From NCBI GenBank assembly GCA_011365055.1, contig RDOG01000006.1, forward strand, positions 109,415-173,414: 64,000 nt of DNA. Direction: 5' to 3'. The stretch is from Promethearchaeota archaeon. GTDB taxonomy: Archaea; Asgardarchaeota; Lokiarchaeia; Helarchaeales; RDOG01. The notes below the pieces were generated by a model. It ran no database searches. It had not been told where the DNA came from and saw only the letters and a list, made by a program, of their open reading frames with translations. Positions 27,971 to 36,472 of this stretch are shown here, one piece after another; positions within the stretch are counted from its first letter, which is position 1; every line of letters starts with the position of its first letter. The translations under genes and the position numbers were made by a program.

Positions 27971-28736
27971 TTAAACGCCTCACTTTTGAGGGATTTAATA
28001 ATGAAATATCATTTTTAAAATGTTTACCAATTTTTGCTAAAATGCCTTTTGCGGTTGTACCTTCTTCAAGAATTACTGCATGTTCGAAAAAATCTAAGTT
28101 ATCAATATTGACTAAATATTTATTTAAATTCATCTTTTGAAAAGTTTTTTGGATTTTGGTTAAAGTAGCACCGCAAAATAACAAAATTTCATTATTATTT
28201 TGAATCCATCTTGAGTATTTTTCTATTTCTAAATTACTTAGATTTCCTAAAATCTTATATTCTGTCGAATTTACATCAATGGTCTCAATAGAAATGGGTA
28301 AATTATTTATAAAACCAAGTTTTTCAGTTATAGTTCTTAATGGAATTTTTTTTTCTGAAAAGAAATTTTTTCGTAAATTAAATAAAGGAATCAATACATC
28401 TTTTTTTAATTTTTGTCTAATACCAATATCCACATAAATTCCGTAACCAAAATCTCCAATACTATTAAGAAATCCTTTATAAATAGAATTTTTTTCAATA
28501 TTCAGAATATTTTTTTCAATTATGAATTTTTTATTGATGTAATTATTAACAATCTCCCAATCTTCGCCTTCAATTGTAAAATTGATTTGATTTTTATTAA
28601 TTTGGAGGTCAATTTTAACATCAAGTTCTTTGAATTCATTATTAAACATGCGTGAAAAATAATTTTTTAAGAAATCTCTTGAAAATGAATAAAAAGGTCT
28701 AAAAACTTGAATATTTACCATAAATAATAATTCCAA
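27957..28736 (-). CDS. DUF2110 family protein
   Basis: A protein of about 259 residues (255 if ATG 28721 is used). Conserved features of this archaeal family are NSIGDFGYGIYVDIG in the middle and LEEGTTAKGILAKIGKHF near the end. It lies next to TFE, a recurrent archaeal arrangement, so it is presumed to serve transcription or translation; no function is proven. The start at 28736 is TTG, 4 nt after the tfe stop. Confidence 0.85.
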   Translation of the reverse strand: MELLFMVNIQVFRPFYSFSRDFLKNYFSRMFNNEFKELDVKIDLQINKNQINFTIEGEDWEIVNNYINKKFIIEKNILNIEKNSIYKGFLNSIGDFGYGIYVDIGIRQKLKKDVLIPLFNLRKNFFSEKKIPLRTITEKLGFINNLPISIETIDVNSTEYKILGNLSNLEIEKYSRWIQNNNEILLFCGATLTKIQKTFQKMNLNKYLVNIDNLDFFEHAVILEEGTTAKGILAKIGKHFKNDISLLNPSKVRRLIDSP

Positions 28737-28740
28737 AAAA

Positions 28741-29247
28741 TTAGTCTAGGTCTTTTTCTAATAATTCAATTTTTTCTGAAAGTAACTTGATATATTCAGT
28801 GTTTGCTATATTTTCAAGAGGTTTTTCGCATTCCTTGCATTGAAATGTAATTTCTACTGCTTCCTCAAATGTATATCTTGGGTGTCCATCTGAACATTGA
28901 TAAAAAACATTATTTTTTTCGTATTCAAATCTCTCTTGTAACTTTTTTAAGACCATCAATTTCTTATTTTTTACTAAATCCAACATTCTTTCTGGTTTTA
29001 ATTTCCAGAAATATACAAACCACCCCGTAGATTTATCTCTAATTCTTCTAAAATCCGCAAGATGATTGTCATATAATTTATAGAGAGTTTTTCTGATTAT
29101 ATTCAATCTTATTTCTAGTTTCTGGGAAATTTCTTCGTCAGTTGCTTCGTCTTTATCTTTAAGCATGGATACAACATCAATGGCTTCTTCACCAACTAAT
29201 TCTTGAACGACACTTTTGAATACTTCGGAATCGATCTTGCTGTACAT
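28741..29247 (-). CDS. tfe: Transcription factor E (TFE, TFIIE-alpha homologue)
   Basis: A 168-residue TFE that stabilises the open promoter complex with RNA polymerase. The N-terminal winged helix is visible (ATDEEISQKLEIRLNIIRKTLYKLYDNHLADF) with the Trp-rich WFVYFWKLKP, then a zinc ribbon. Two of the four zinc cysteines are CKEC; the first pair is reduced to a single Cys in FYQCSDGH, so the ribbon may use His as a ligand. A coiled C-terminus follows. Confidence 0.93.
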   Translation of the reverse strand: MYSKIDSEVFKSVVQELVGEEAIDVVSMLKDKDEATDEEISQKLEIRLNIIRKTLYKLYDNHLADFRRIRDKSTGWFVYFWKLKPERMLDLVKNKKLMVLKKLQERFEYEKNNVFYQCSDGHPRYTFEEAVEITFQCKECEKPLENIANTEYIKLLSEKIELLEKDLD

Positions 29248-29343
29248 GTTCTATAGTCCTTCTATTTTGCTTCATTTTATACTTTTTAACTGCCTCCCTT
29301 ATTTATTAATAGAAAAAAATGAATTTAAACTTTATTCAAATTG

Positions 29344-29397
29344 CTTGAAGAATTGAACTTCAAGATAAATTTGAAAGAAGTAAAAGAAAAAAAAAAG
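29344..29397 (-). terminator. Possible terminator after the histone gene
   Basis: On the minus strand a T-rich run (29382-29397) follows the histone stop by about a dozen bases, and then a 7-bp inverted repeat, CTTGAAG 29344-29350 and CTTCAAG 29358-29364. T-tracts suffice for termination in many archaea; the hairpin may be incidental. Confidence 0.4.
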
Positions 29398-29409
29398 ATA
29401 GTAATGTAT

Positions 29410-29625
29410 TTAATAGCCTTTGACTGCTAAGTCGACATCGGCTTTGGTGATTTTCTTTCTATTAGAGTGTTTTGCGAGGACTCCAGCACGCTTTGTTATG
29501 GCAATGGCGTTATCTTGTAAGTAATTAATTAAAAATGAAACGGCATCACGTGAAACTATTTTTGCTCCATTTTCTGCCATTAAAGCACGAAGCGGAGACC
29601 ATGCAAAAAATCTTTTTTTGGCCAT
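29410..29625 (-). CDS. Archaeal histone
   Basis: A 71-residue single histone fold. The sequence runs PLRALMAENGAKIVSRDA, LINYLQDNAIAITKRAGVLA, then KKITKADVDLAVKGY, which is the usual helix-loop-helix order including the TKADVDLA end. There are no N-terminal tails beyond MAKKRFFAW. The start at 29625 is chosen because GGGATGAT precedes it; two upstream in-frame codons (to 29667) are less likely. It packs DNA into histone polymers and is regulated from a long A/T-rich upstream region. Confidence 0.93.
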   Translation of the reverse strand: MAKKRFFAWSPLRALMAENGAKIVSRDAVSFLINYLQDNAIAITKRAGVLAKHSNRKKITKADVDLAVKGY

Positions 29626-29983
29626 ATTATCATCCCTTCTTTTCATAAAAGCTTTATTTTCTTCCAATCAGCTTAAATCTATTTTTTAAATAATATTGGA
29701 TTTTTTATAATTTTTTTTAATGTTTTTTCAAAATTGAACAAAGTTCAATGTATATTTTTCAATTGAATATAATATAAAAACTTTTTGTGTAAATGGAGCA
29801 ATTTGAGATCATCTTCAATCGAAGTCTATTAGAAAAATTTTGTCGGATGATTGACGATCAATATCTTTCATAAATTTTTATGACTCAATAATATTAGAAA
29901 TTAAAAAAAGAAAAATTTACTTTCAAATTTTAAATTTTTTCGTTACAGAAGGAAAAAAAAAATATATTATCGTATAAAATTTA
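29626..29983. other. Intergenic region upstream of the histone gene
   Basis: About 358 bases with no convincing gene. It is very A/T-rich and holds two palindromes: a 17-bp one at 29733-29749 and TTCAATTGAA at 29758-29767. It lies upstream of the histone gene and downstream of pheA, so it probably carries the histone promoter and any operator. Confidence 0.6.
29733..29749. promoter_or_regulatory. Perfect 17-bp palindrome, possible operator
   Basis: ATTGAAC-AAA-GTTCAAT is a perfect inverted repeat with 7-bp arms and a 3-bp centre, about 108 bp upstream of the histone start. The shape suits a dimeric helix-turn-helix regulator. The chance expectation in A/T-rich DNA is not negligible, but arms containing two G/C pairs are unusual here. 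Confidence 0.35.
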
Positions 29984-31054
29984 TTATGCCATTGCATATG
30001 AACCAAGAATTTTAAGCATTATTGTTTTTTGATTTATATCATCCAATGCTTTCTTGCTATTTTCATCTTGTACATTACCAATAAAATCAAGAAAAAATAA
30101 ATACTCCCACGTATTGGTTTTTAAAGGACGTGATTCTAATTTCGTTAAGTTAATATTTCTTTTGGAAAATGCTTCTAATACTTTTAATAAAGCACCTGGC
30201 TCATGTTTAACTGTAAATACTATAGAAGTTTTATCATTATTAGTTTTTTGAGGCATTTTTTTCCCAATTACAAAGAATCGCGTGAAATTATTTTTGATAT
30301 CTTCTATTCCCTTCTTTAAAATGATTAAATTATTTTGTTTTGCTGCTAATTCAGATCCTATTGCAGCCGCATTTTCTTTATTTTTAATAATTTCAACCGC
30401 ATTAGCCGTGCTTTTAGTAGGTATTAATTCTGTTTTCTGGAAATTGGCTTCTAAAAATTGTCGACATTGCGAAAACGGTTGAGGATGGCTGTATATCTGC
30501 TTAATATCCTTTAAGAGTAATTCCGATTTAGTTATTAAACAATGCTTTATTTTTTCTATTATTTCCCCGCAAACAAACAAATTTGATTCTACGAGCATAT
30601 CTAAATTTTCTCCAACGGATCCAGCCGTGGAATTTTCAATAGCAATTACACCATAATCTGCTTCCTCGTTCTCAACGCTTCTAAATACTTCTGAAATATT
30701 AATTTCAGGTAAGAACTTAGCATTTTCTTTTAAAAAAAAGTTCCTTGCAGCTTGCTCAGTATATGTTCCAGAGGGGCCTAAAAAAGAAATTTTAATCTCA
30801 TCTTTCTGGATAGCTATAGAAATCTCAATAATCTTTTCAAAAATCTTAATAATGTCTTCATTAGAAGTATTTTTTAATTTTATTTTTGATAAATTATCAT
30901 AAATCTCTTTTTCCCTTTCTTTATCAATTATAGGAAGACTATTTTTAGTTTTAATATTTCCAATTTCCCTAACTAAAGAAATTCTCTCATCAAGCAATAC
31001 GACTAATCTTTCATCAATTGCAGATATTTTTTTTCTTAATTCTTCAATTGTCAT
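29984..31054 (-). CDS. pheA: Bifunctional chorismate mutase / prephenate dehydratase (PheA)
   Basis: A 356-residue protein. Residues 1-85 are an AroQ-type chorismate mutase (IEELRKKISAIDERLVVLLD, IDKEREKEI). Residues about 93-270 are prephenate dehydratase (ISFLGPSGTYTEQAA, IENSTAGSV, and the TRF motif in NNFTRFFVIG). Residues 278-350 are an ACT domain with GALL and ESRP, the phenylalanine-binding elements, so feedback inhibition is likely. It makes phenylpyruvate from chorismate. AAGGGGATT precedes the ATG, and the gene starts right at the stop codon of the PCI/RING-like gene. Confidence 0.96.
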   Translation of the reverse strand: MTIEELRKKISAIDERLVVLLDERISLVREIGNIKTKNSLPIIDKEREKEIYDNLSKIKLKNTSNEDIIKIFEKIIEISIAIQKDEIKISFLGPSGTYTEQAARNFFLKENAKFLPEINISEVFRSVENEEADYGVIAIENSTAGSVGENLDMLVESNLFVCGEIIEKIKHCLITKSELLLKDIKQIYSHPQPFSQCRQFLEANFQKTELIPTKSTANAVEIIKNKENAAAIGSELAAKQNNLIILKKGIEDIKNNFTRFFVIGKKMPQKTNNDKTSIVFTVKHEPGALLKVLEAFSKRNINLTKLESRPLKTNTWEYLFFLDFIGNVQDENSKKALDDINQKTIMLKILGSYAMA

Positions 31055-31753
31055 TTATAATCCCCTTATCAATTCTAATTCAGACATGCACCGAGGGCAT
31101 TTATTTTTTGAAACTTCTGCCCATTTAATTATTTCCTCTTCATGAGCAGCAGATCCACAAAATTTACATCTAACCAAATTAGGATCATCAAAATCTATCA
31201 TTTGATAGCATATAATGCACTTTAATTGTCTTCTTTCTTGTTCATAAGGAAGAATCATAAATTCATTTTCAGAAGTAAATTGGCCTACAAGATACCCATC
31301 AAAAACTGCATCTTGTATTATTTTTCGAACTAGAATGGAATCAAATCCAAGATTATTACCTAATTCTAATATATTAATTCTTGCAAATTCGTTTGTATTA
31401 TTGATCAACCATTTTATAACTTCATCTCGACTATTTAACAAAGCACTTCCAGGAATTGCTTGTTGTTCCATGGCATTAAGAGCTATGTTAACGTTCATAT
31501 CTATTAATGGATCTTCAAAGAGATTTCCATTCATAATTAAAGGAAGAGCATCAACACCATATTTGCCTTCAGTTTCAATCATAATGTTTGCTAATAATTC
31601 ATAACAATCCCTAACAAGATCCAAATCAACCACTTCATAATTTAAAATTTCAGTTATTTTAATAACAGCATTAAGATAATCGTTTGTTGCTTTCATACTT
31701 TTTGCATTTTTTATGATTTCTTTGACTTCTTTGTTAGCTTGAAAATAATCCAA
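31055..31753 (-). CDS. PCI-like winged-helix protein with RING-like zinc motif
   Basis: The frame is open from 32005, but its first part lies antisense to nadB; TTG 31753 is my start, giving 232 residues. A TTTTTAAT box at 31785-31792 fits a near-leaderless transcript. The N-terminal half is helical. A winged-helix segment (RINILELGNNLGFDSILVRK, then AVFDGYLVGQF) resembles the end of PCI domains found in proteasome lid, COP9 and eIF3 subunits. The C-terminal zinc motif is C-x2-C, C-x2-C-x4-H and C-x2-C, RING-like. No family is confirmed. ATG 31696 is the alternative start. Confidence 0.6.
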   Translation of the reverse strand: MDYFQANKEVKEIIKNAKSMKATNDYLNAVIKITEILNYEVVDLDLVRDCYELLANIMIETEGKYGVDALPLIMNGNLFEDPLIDMNVNIALNAMEQQAIPGSALLNSRDEVIKWLINNTNEFARINILELGNNLGFDSILVRKIIQDAVFDGYLVGQFTSENEFMILPYEQERRQLKCIICYQMIDFDDPNLVRCKFCGSAAHEEEIIKWAEVSKNKCPRCMSELELIRGL

Positions 31754-31784
31754 GTAGTTACACGCTCTTTTGAATGTTTTTTTT

Positions 31785-31792
31785 ATTAAAAA
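31785..31792 (-). promoter_or_regulatory. TATA-like box of the PCI/RING-like gene
   Basis: TTTTTAAT on the minus strand, about 27 bases before a transcription start near 31762 and some 35 bases before TTG 31753. The same octamer sits at the matching distance from the SRP RNA 5' end. Confidence 0.4.
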
Positions 31793-31880
31793 TTCTGAAT
31801 TGAAATAATAAAAGTTCTTTATATAGATAAAATTTTTCTTATTTTGAAAAGAATATTTACCAATGATAAATTTTTTGTGA

Positions 31881-33446
31881 GTGGTTTTGAAAACAGATAT
31901 CCTTGTTATAGGTAGCGGGATTGCAGGTTTATACTTTGCAATAAACGCCTCGAATTTTGCCGATATAACTATAATTACAAAAAAAGAAAAAGCTGAATCT
32001 AACACAAATTATGCACAAGGAGGAATTGCAGCTGTTCTATCACCTACTGATTCGTTTGAAAAACACGTAAATGACACGCTAATTGCAGGGGACGGGCTTT
32101 GCGATCGGAAAGTAGTCGAACGAATTGTAAGGGAAGGACCGAAACATATCAAGGAATTGATGAAATTAGGTGTTAATTTTTCAAAGGATGATAATGGAGA
32201 AGAATTACATTTAACAAGGGAGGGAGGACATTCAGAGAGAAGAGTTGTACATTCAAAAGATTTAACCGGAAGAGAAGTTGAATCATCCTTATTACACGCC
32301 ATTTTAAAAAAACCGAATATTCATATACTCGAAAATCATATAGCAATAAATTTGAAAATTAAGAATAACACTTGCTTGGGTTGTTATGTATTAGATCAAA
32401 TTAATAATCAAGTATATAATTTTTCTGCAAAAATAACCGTTCTAGCAACTGGCGGAGCAGGTAAAGTCTATATTTACACTAGTAATCCTGATATCGCGAC
32501 TGGAGACGGTATTGCTATGGCTTATAGAGCAGGAGCTACCGTAAAAAATATGGAATTTTTTCAATTTCACCCAACTTGCTTGTATCATCCATTCGCAAAA
32601 TCCTTCCTAATATCTGAAGCAGTCAGAGGGGCAGGTGGAATTTTAAAAACAAGGAAGGGGGAAGAATTTATGAATAAATACCATAAATTAGGATCACTAG
32701 CCCCAAGAGATATTGTTGCAAGAGCAATTGATACTGAGTTAAAAAAATCTGGGGATGATTTTGTTTTATTGGATATTACGCATAGAGGACAGGATAAAAT
32801 TGTTTCTAGATTCCCTAATATTTATAAAACATGCCTGAAATTTGGTATTGATATGACGAAAGAACCCATACCAGTAGTTCCAGCTGCGCATTATTGTTGT
32901 GGAGGTGTCCAAACAACCCTATCAGGTGTAACTGATATCAAAAATTTATTAGTGATAGGAGAAAGTGGTTGTACGGGTTTGCATGGTGCAAATAGATTAG
33001 CTAGCAATTCATTATTAGAAGCATTGATTGTTTCTAAGAATGCTTGTGAGGAAAGTAAAATAATACTTGATAAGAACCCAATAATTCAAAAATTTGAGCC
33101 TTGGGAACCTGGAAATGCAATCGATCCAAACGAAATGGTAATAGTTACAAACAATTGGGATGAAATTAGGAGATTTATGTGGAATTATGTTGGCATTGTG
33201 AGATCCAATAAGCGATTAGAGAGGGCGAAAAAGAGAATAACGTTACTACAAGATGAAATTAATGAATTTTACTGGGATTTTAAGATCACAACTGATTTAA
33301 TTGAACTACGAAATATTGCAACATTAGCAGAAATTATCATTAATTCAGCCATAAAAAGGAAAGAAAGTAGAGGAATTCATTATAATTTAGATTATCCGAA
33401 TAAATTGAATGTAATTAAAAATACCATTATTAAGAAAAAAGTCTGA
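31881..33446 (+). CDS. nadB: L-aspartate oxidase
   Basis: A 521-residue flavoprotein of the succinate dehydrogenase/aspartate oxidase family. It has the FAD motif [14 protein letters not shown], the [13 protein letters not shown] segment typical of NadB, the [18 protein letters not shown] loop and a helical C-terminal domain. It oxidises aspartate to iminoaspartate, the first step of NAD synthesis. nadA and nadC are not in the window. The start is GTG 31881 or TTG 31887. A TTTATATA box lies at 31818-31825. cofE follows 6 nt downstream. Confidence 0.95.
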   Translation: MVLKTDILVIGSGIAGLYFAINASNFADITIITKKEKAESNTNYAQGGIAAVLSPTDSFEKHVNDTLIAGDGLCDRKVVERIVREGPKHIKELMKLGVNFSKDDNGEELHLTREGGHSERRVVHSKDLTGREVESSLLHAILKKPNIHILENHIAINLKIKNNTCLGCYVLDQINNQVYNFSAKITVLATGGAGKVYIYTSNPDIATGDGIAMAYRAGATVKNMEFFQFHPTCLYHPFAKSFLISEAVRGAGGILKTRKGEEFMNKYHKLGSLAPRDIVARAIDTELKKSGDDFVLLDITHRGQDKIVSRFPNIYKTCLKFGIDMTKEPIPVVPAAHYCCGGVQTTLSGVTDIKNLLVIGESGCTGLHGANRLASNSLLEALIVSKNACEESKIILDKNPIIQKFEPWEPGNAIDPNEMVIVTNNWDEIRRFMWNYVGIVRSNKRLERAKKRITLLQDEINEFYWDFKITTDLIELRNIATLAEIIINSAIKRKESRGIHYNLDYPNKLNVIKNTIIKKKV

Positions 33447-33452
33447 TTTTAT

Positions 33453-34211
33453 ATGTTACAAGTTATTCAAGTTCCCAACTTTCCTTTAATTAATCCCGGT
33501 GATGATATTGCTCAGCTAATTCTTAATTCGTTGAAAGATGCCTCTATTGACTTGGATGATAATGATATTTTTGTTATTGCGCAATCAATAATTTCTAAAG
33601 CAGAAAATAGAATAATTGACTTACAATCAATAACTCCATCTTATGATGCTTTAAATTATGCTAAAATTATTGATAAAAATCCAAAATTTATTGAATTAAT
33701 TCTCAAAGAATCAAATAAAATCTTGAAATATAGTTCTAAAGCAATTATTGTTGAAAATAAATTGGGTTTTGTCTGCGCTAATGCAGGTATTGATCAATCA
33801 AATTCAGGAAACGTTGATCATGTTACTTTACTACCTTTGGATCCCGATGAATCCGCACGACAGATTCAAAAAAAAATTGAGGAGAAAACAGGAAAAAAAA
33901 TCGCAATTATTATATCTGACACTCAAGGAAGACCGTTCAGAAATGGTGCAATTAACGTAGGCATTGGTATTGCAGGATTTAAAGATCCAATACAAAATTA
34001 TAAAGGTCAGAAAGATTTATTCGGATATATTTTACAAACAACAGAAGTTAATATAATTGATGAGTTAGCTTCTGCAGCAGAGCTCATTATGGGTGAAAGT
34101 AACGAAGGATTTCCAGTTATACTTATCAAGGGATATAAATTTCCAAGAGGAACTTCAACTTCAAAGACTTTAATTAGAAATAAAAAAGAAGATTTATTTA
34201 GAGATGATTAA
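33453..34211 (+). CDS. cofE: Coenzyme F420-0:L-glutamate ligase
   Basis: A 252-residue CofE that adds glutamates to F420-0 with GTP. Seen are the N-terminal PLINPGDDIAQLI, DIFVIAQSIISKAENRI, the ANAGIDQSN motif, IISDTQGRPFRNGAINVGIG and the AAELIMGES motif. F420 synthesis implies F420-dependent redox enzymes elsewhere in the genome. It overlaps the Nudix gene by 8 nt. Confidence 0.95.
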   Translation: MLQVIQVPNFPLINPGDDIAQLILNSLKDASIDLDDNDIFVIAQSIISKAENRIIDLQSITPSYDALNYAKIIDKNPKFIELILKESNKILKYSSKAIIVENKLGFVCANAGIDQSNSGNVDHVTLLPLDPDESARQIQKKIEEKTGKKIAIIISDTQGRPFRNGAINVGIGIAGFKDPIQNYKGQKDLFGYILQTTEVNIIDELASAAELIMGESNEGFPVILIKGYKFPRGTSTSKTLIRNKKEDLFRDD

Positions 34212-34665
34212 AATTACGGAAATGAAGAAAAAACGTTTTCCAAGAGTTACTATCGATGCAATTATAATGGAAAATGGAAAAATTTTGCTTATTCAAAGAG
34301 GAAAACCTCCATTTATCGGTTCTTGGGCACTACCTGGGGGTCATATAGACTTAGGAGAAATAGTAGAGGATGCAGTGATAAGAGAAATTAAGGAAGAAAC
34401 GAATGCAGAGGTTAAAATTGATAAACTCTTTAACGTATATTCTCACCCAGATAGAGATCCTAGAGGACATTACATCACAATTGTTTACTCTTGTAGTATA
34501 AAAGACAAAAATCAGAAGATTTTGGGGGGGGATGATGCAATTAAAGCTCAATTTTTTGATATTGAAGAAATTAATAAAATAAAATTAGCTTTTGACCATA
34601 AAGAAATAATTAATGACTTTCTTAGTTTTAAAAATGGAAAAAGAGATAGTTTTGTTGCAATTTAA
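34204..34665 (+). CDS. Nudix hydrolase
   Basis: A 153-residue Nudix protein. The Nudix box is GGHIDLGEIVEDAVIREIKEET, which fits the GX5EX7REUXEEXGU pattern with Thr-Asn in place of the final Gly-Ile. It cleaves nucleoside diphosphate-X compounds; ADP-ribose or oxidised nucleotides are likely. It overlaps the end of cofE, so translation is coupled. Confidence 0.9.
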   Translation: MIKITEMKKKRFPRVTIDAIIMENGKILLIQRGKPPFIGSWALPGGHIDLGEIVEDAVIREIKEETNAEVKIDKLFNVYSHPDRDPRGHYITIVYSCSIKDKNQKILGGDDAIKAQFFDIEEINKIKLAFDHKEIINDFLSFKNGKRDSFVAI

Positions 34666-34785
34666 AAATATTTAATATTTATATACTTTATATTGATTTA
34701 AATTAAAATCTTGAAATTAAATTTAAATAGATTTAATAATAATTGAATTAAAAAGATAATTTTAAAAAGAATCAAGGTTATAAAA

Positions 34786-35322
34786 ATGAAACTGAGAATT
34801 TTTTGGAAAACTTTTAGCATGGCTCGTAGAAGTGGAAGAAGATTTATCGTTTTTGTGACAATATATGCTTTTTTAATTGCAATTACCGCATATTTTTTAA
34901 AAATTGCGATAACCCTTCAAGTTGCTATTTACGCATGGTTTACAATTTTAGTTATAGTAATGGCTATTGTGGTTTCTAGTTTATATGGTTATTTGGTTTG
35001 TAATTATAGGAGAAGAGAGATAGCGACGCTTCGTACAATTGGCTGGGATGCGGGTTCAATACGAACTTTATTTTTAAGTGAGCTATTTTTAGTATTTATT
35101 TCAGCGATTCTCGTTGTATTAGAAATAATTTTCCATATAGTTGCTTTAACGTATTGGGCTTTTGCACCAACTCCTCCAGAAGCATTACAAGATTTAATAA
35201 TTCCTTGGTGGATTTTATCAATAACATTGGTAATAATTTTTGGTTGCCAACTCCCTGGAATTCTCTTCGGTTATAGAAAAATATTGAAAGTTCGTCCTAT
35301 GGAGGCAATGCGAAAAGCTTAA
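34786..35322 (+). CDS. Minimal FtsX-like ABC transporter permease
   Basis: A 178-residue membrane protein with four hydrophobic segments (about 20-45, 50-75, 100-128 and 142-165). The motif YRRREIATLRTIGWDAGSIR and the end VRPMEAMRKA are the FtsX-domain coupling elements of MacB/LolC-type permeases. It lacks the large extracytoplasmic domain and one of the two FtsX copies of full-length proteins, so the working unit is probably a homodimer or needs a partner. The ATPase gene follows 16 nt after it. Confidence 0.85.
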   Translation: MKLRIFWKTFSMARRSGRRFIVFVTIYAFLIAITAYFLKIAITLQVAIYAWFTILVIVMAIVVSSLYGYLVCNYRRREIATLRTIGWDAGSIRTLFLSELFLVFISAILVVLEIIFHIVALTYWAFAPTPPEALQDLIIPWWILSITLVIIFGCQLPGILFGYRKILKVRPMEAMRKA

Positions 35323-35338
35323 AGTGCGAGGTGAAATT

Positions 35339-36016
35339 ATGACTGAAATAATAATTGCTGAAAATGTAACGAAAGAATACAGAAGAGGAAAGGAAATAAT
35401 TATTGCTGTTAAAAATTGTAATTTAAAGATAAAACAAGGTGAATTTATAGTTATCATTGGTCCTTCTGGAAGTGGAAAGTCATCATTACTAAACGTTTTA
35501 AGTGGACTCGATAGACCAACAGTTGGTCGAGTTATTTTAGACGGTTTGGATACAAATATAATTGAAGAGGACATGTTTCCAAAAATTAGAAGGGAAAGAG
35601 TGGGATTCGTTTTTCAAAATTTTAATTTAATTGATGGATTAAGTGCAATTGAAAACGTTGAAGCACCATTATGGCCTACTGATTTGTCAGGTAAAGTAAT
35701 TGAAGAAAGAGCGTTAAAATTATTACGAGAAGTAGACCTTGTTGAAAGAAAAGATCATTTACCCAAAGAACTAAGTGGTGGCGAACAGCAGCGAGTAGCT
35801 ATTGCACGTGCATTAATTAATAATCCCAAAGTTCTATTTGCAGATGAACCCACAGGGAATCTAGACACACAAACTGGAGATGATATTGTTAAATTATTAA
35901 AGCGTTTAAATAAAGAAGAAGGAGTAACAGTAATAGTGGTTACCCATGACAACACTTTAATGAAATATGCTGATAGAACTCTTCGAATTACAGATGGCAG
36001 AACAGAAATAGGTTAA
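35339..36016 (+). CDS. ABC transporter ATP-binding protein (LolD/MacB type)
   Basis: A protein of about 225 residues with Walker A GPSGSGKSS, Q-loop VFQNFNLI, signature LSGGEQQRVAIARAL, Walker B VLFADEPTGNLD and the H-loop VVTHD. It matches the LolD/MacB ATPase subfamily that powers FtsX-type permeases, here the product of the preceding gene. GAGGTGA lies just before ATG 35339, so I use that instead of GTG 35324. It overlaps the convergent gene by 4 nt. Confidence 0.94.
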   Translation: MTEIIIAENVTKEYRRGKEIIIAVKNCNLKIKQGEFIVIIGPSGSGKSSLLNVLSGLDRPTVGRVILDGLDTNIIEEDMFPKIRRERVGFVFQNFNLIDGLSAIENVEAPLWPTDLSGKVIEERALKLLREVDLVERKDHLPKELSGGEQQRVAIARALINNPKVLFADEPTGNLDTQTGDDIVKLLKRLNKEEGVTVIVVTHDNTLMKYADRTLRITDGRTEIG

Positions 36017-36456
36017 ATTGTAGGAAAAATCAATTCAATCTTTTTATTTTCATTCTCTTCAAGACATTTTTTAAACAAGTGATACTGGAACCACGGGATA
36101 TTTACGGCTTTTTTACTTTTGATTTCATTAAAGATATATTCAAGTATTTCTTTTATTTTATTTTTTTCAATTTCGTTATTCAATATCTCTTTTTTATTAG
36201 GGCAATTTTCATTGGCAATAATTTCAATTATTATTTTATCAGTTTCAACTTTGGGTAATGAAATAACTGCAGGAAATAATTCACATAAAAAGGTTCTACC
36301 AATTTCTAATCTTTCCTTCCAATTATCAGAGGTATATAACAAACAATTTCCTTCAGAAAAATGCTCGCATGCATCTTGTATTTTATAATCTCTTGGTTTT
36401 TTAAGAAATATACAACAATTTTTTGAACAATTTGAACAAATTTCTTTTAAAGACAT
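36013..36456 (-). CDS. Small cysteine-rich protein, possible YkgJ relative
   Basis: A 147-residue protein. Cysteines cluster at the N-terminus (ICSNCSKNCCIFL, DACEHFSEGNCLLY), with another in FLCELFP. The pattern CxxCxxxCC, then C, then C resembles the zinc/iron-binding cluster of YkgJ-type proteins, but the family match is weak. The C-terminal half is lysine-rich and helical. It lies 16 nt after rpoB on the same strand and may be read from its transcript. Confidence 0.6.
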   Translation of the reverse strand: MSLKEICSNCSKNCCIFLKKPRDYKIQDACEHFSEGNCLLYTSDNWKERLEIGRTFLCELFPAVISLPKVETDKIIIEIIANENCPNKKEILNNEIEKNKIKEILEYIFNEIKSKKAVNIPWFQYHLFKKCLEENENKKIELIFPTI

Positions 36457-36472
36457 AAAAAATCAAAAAAAG

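Noticed and set aside
31754..32005. N-terminal extension of the PCI/RING-like frame to ATG-like 32005.
   Set aside because: This part is antisense to the nadB start and promoter and has no family-like sequence.
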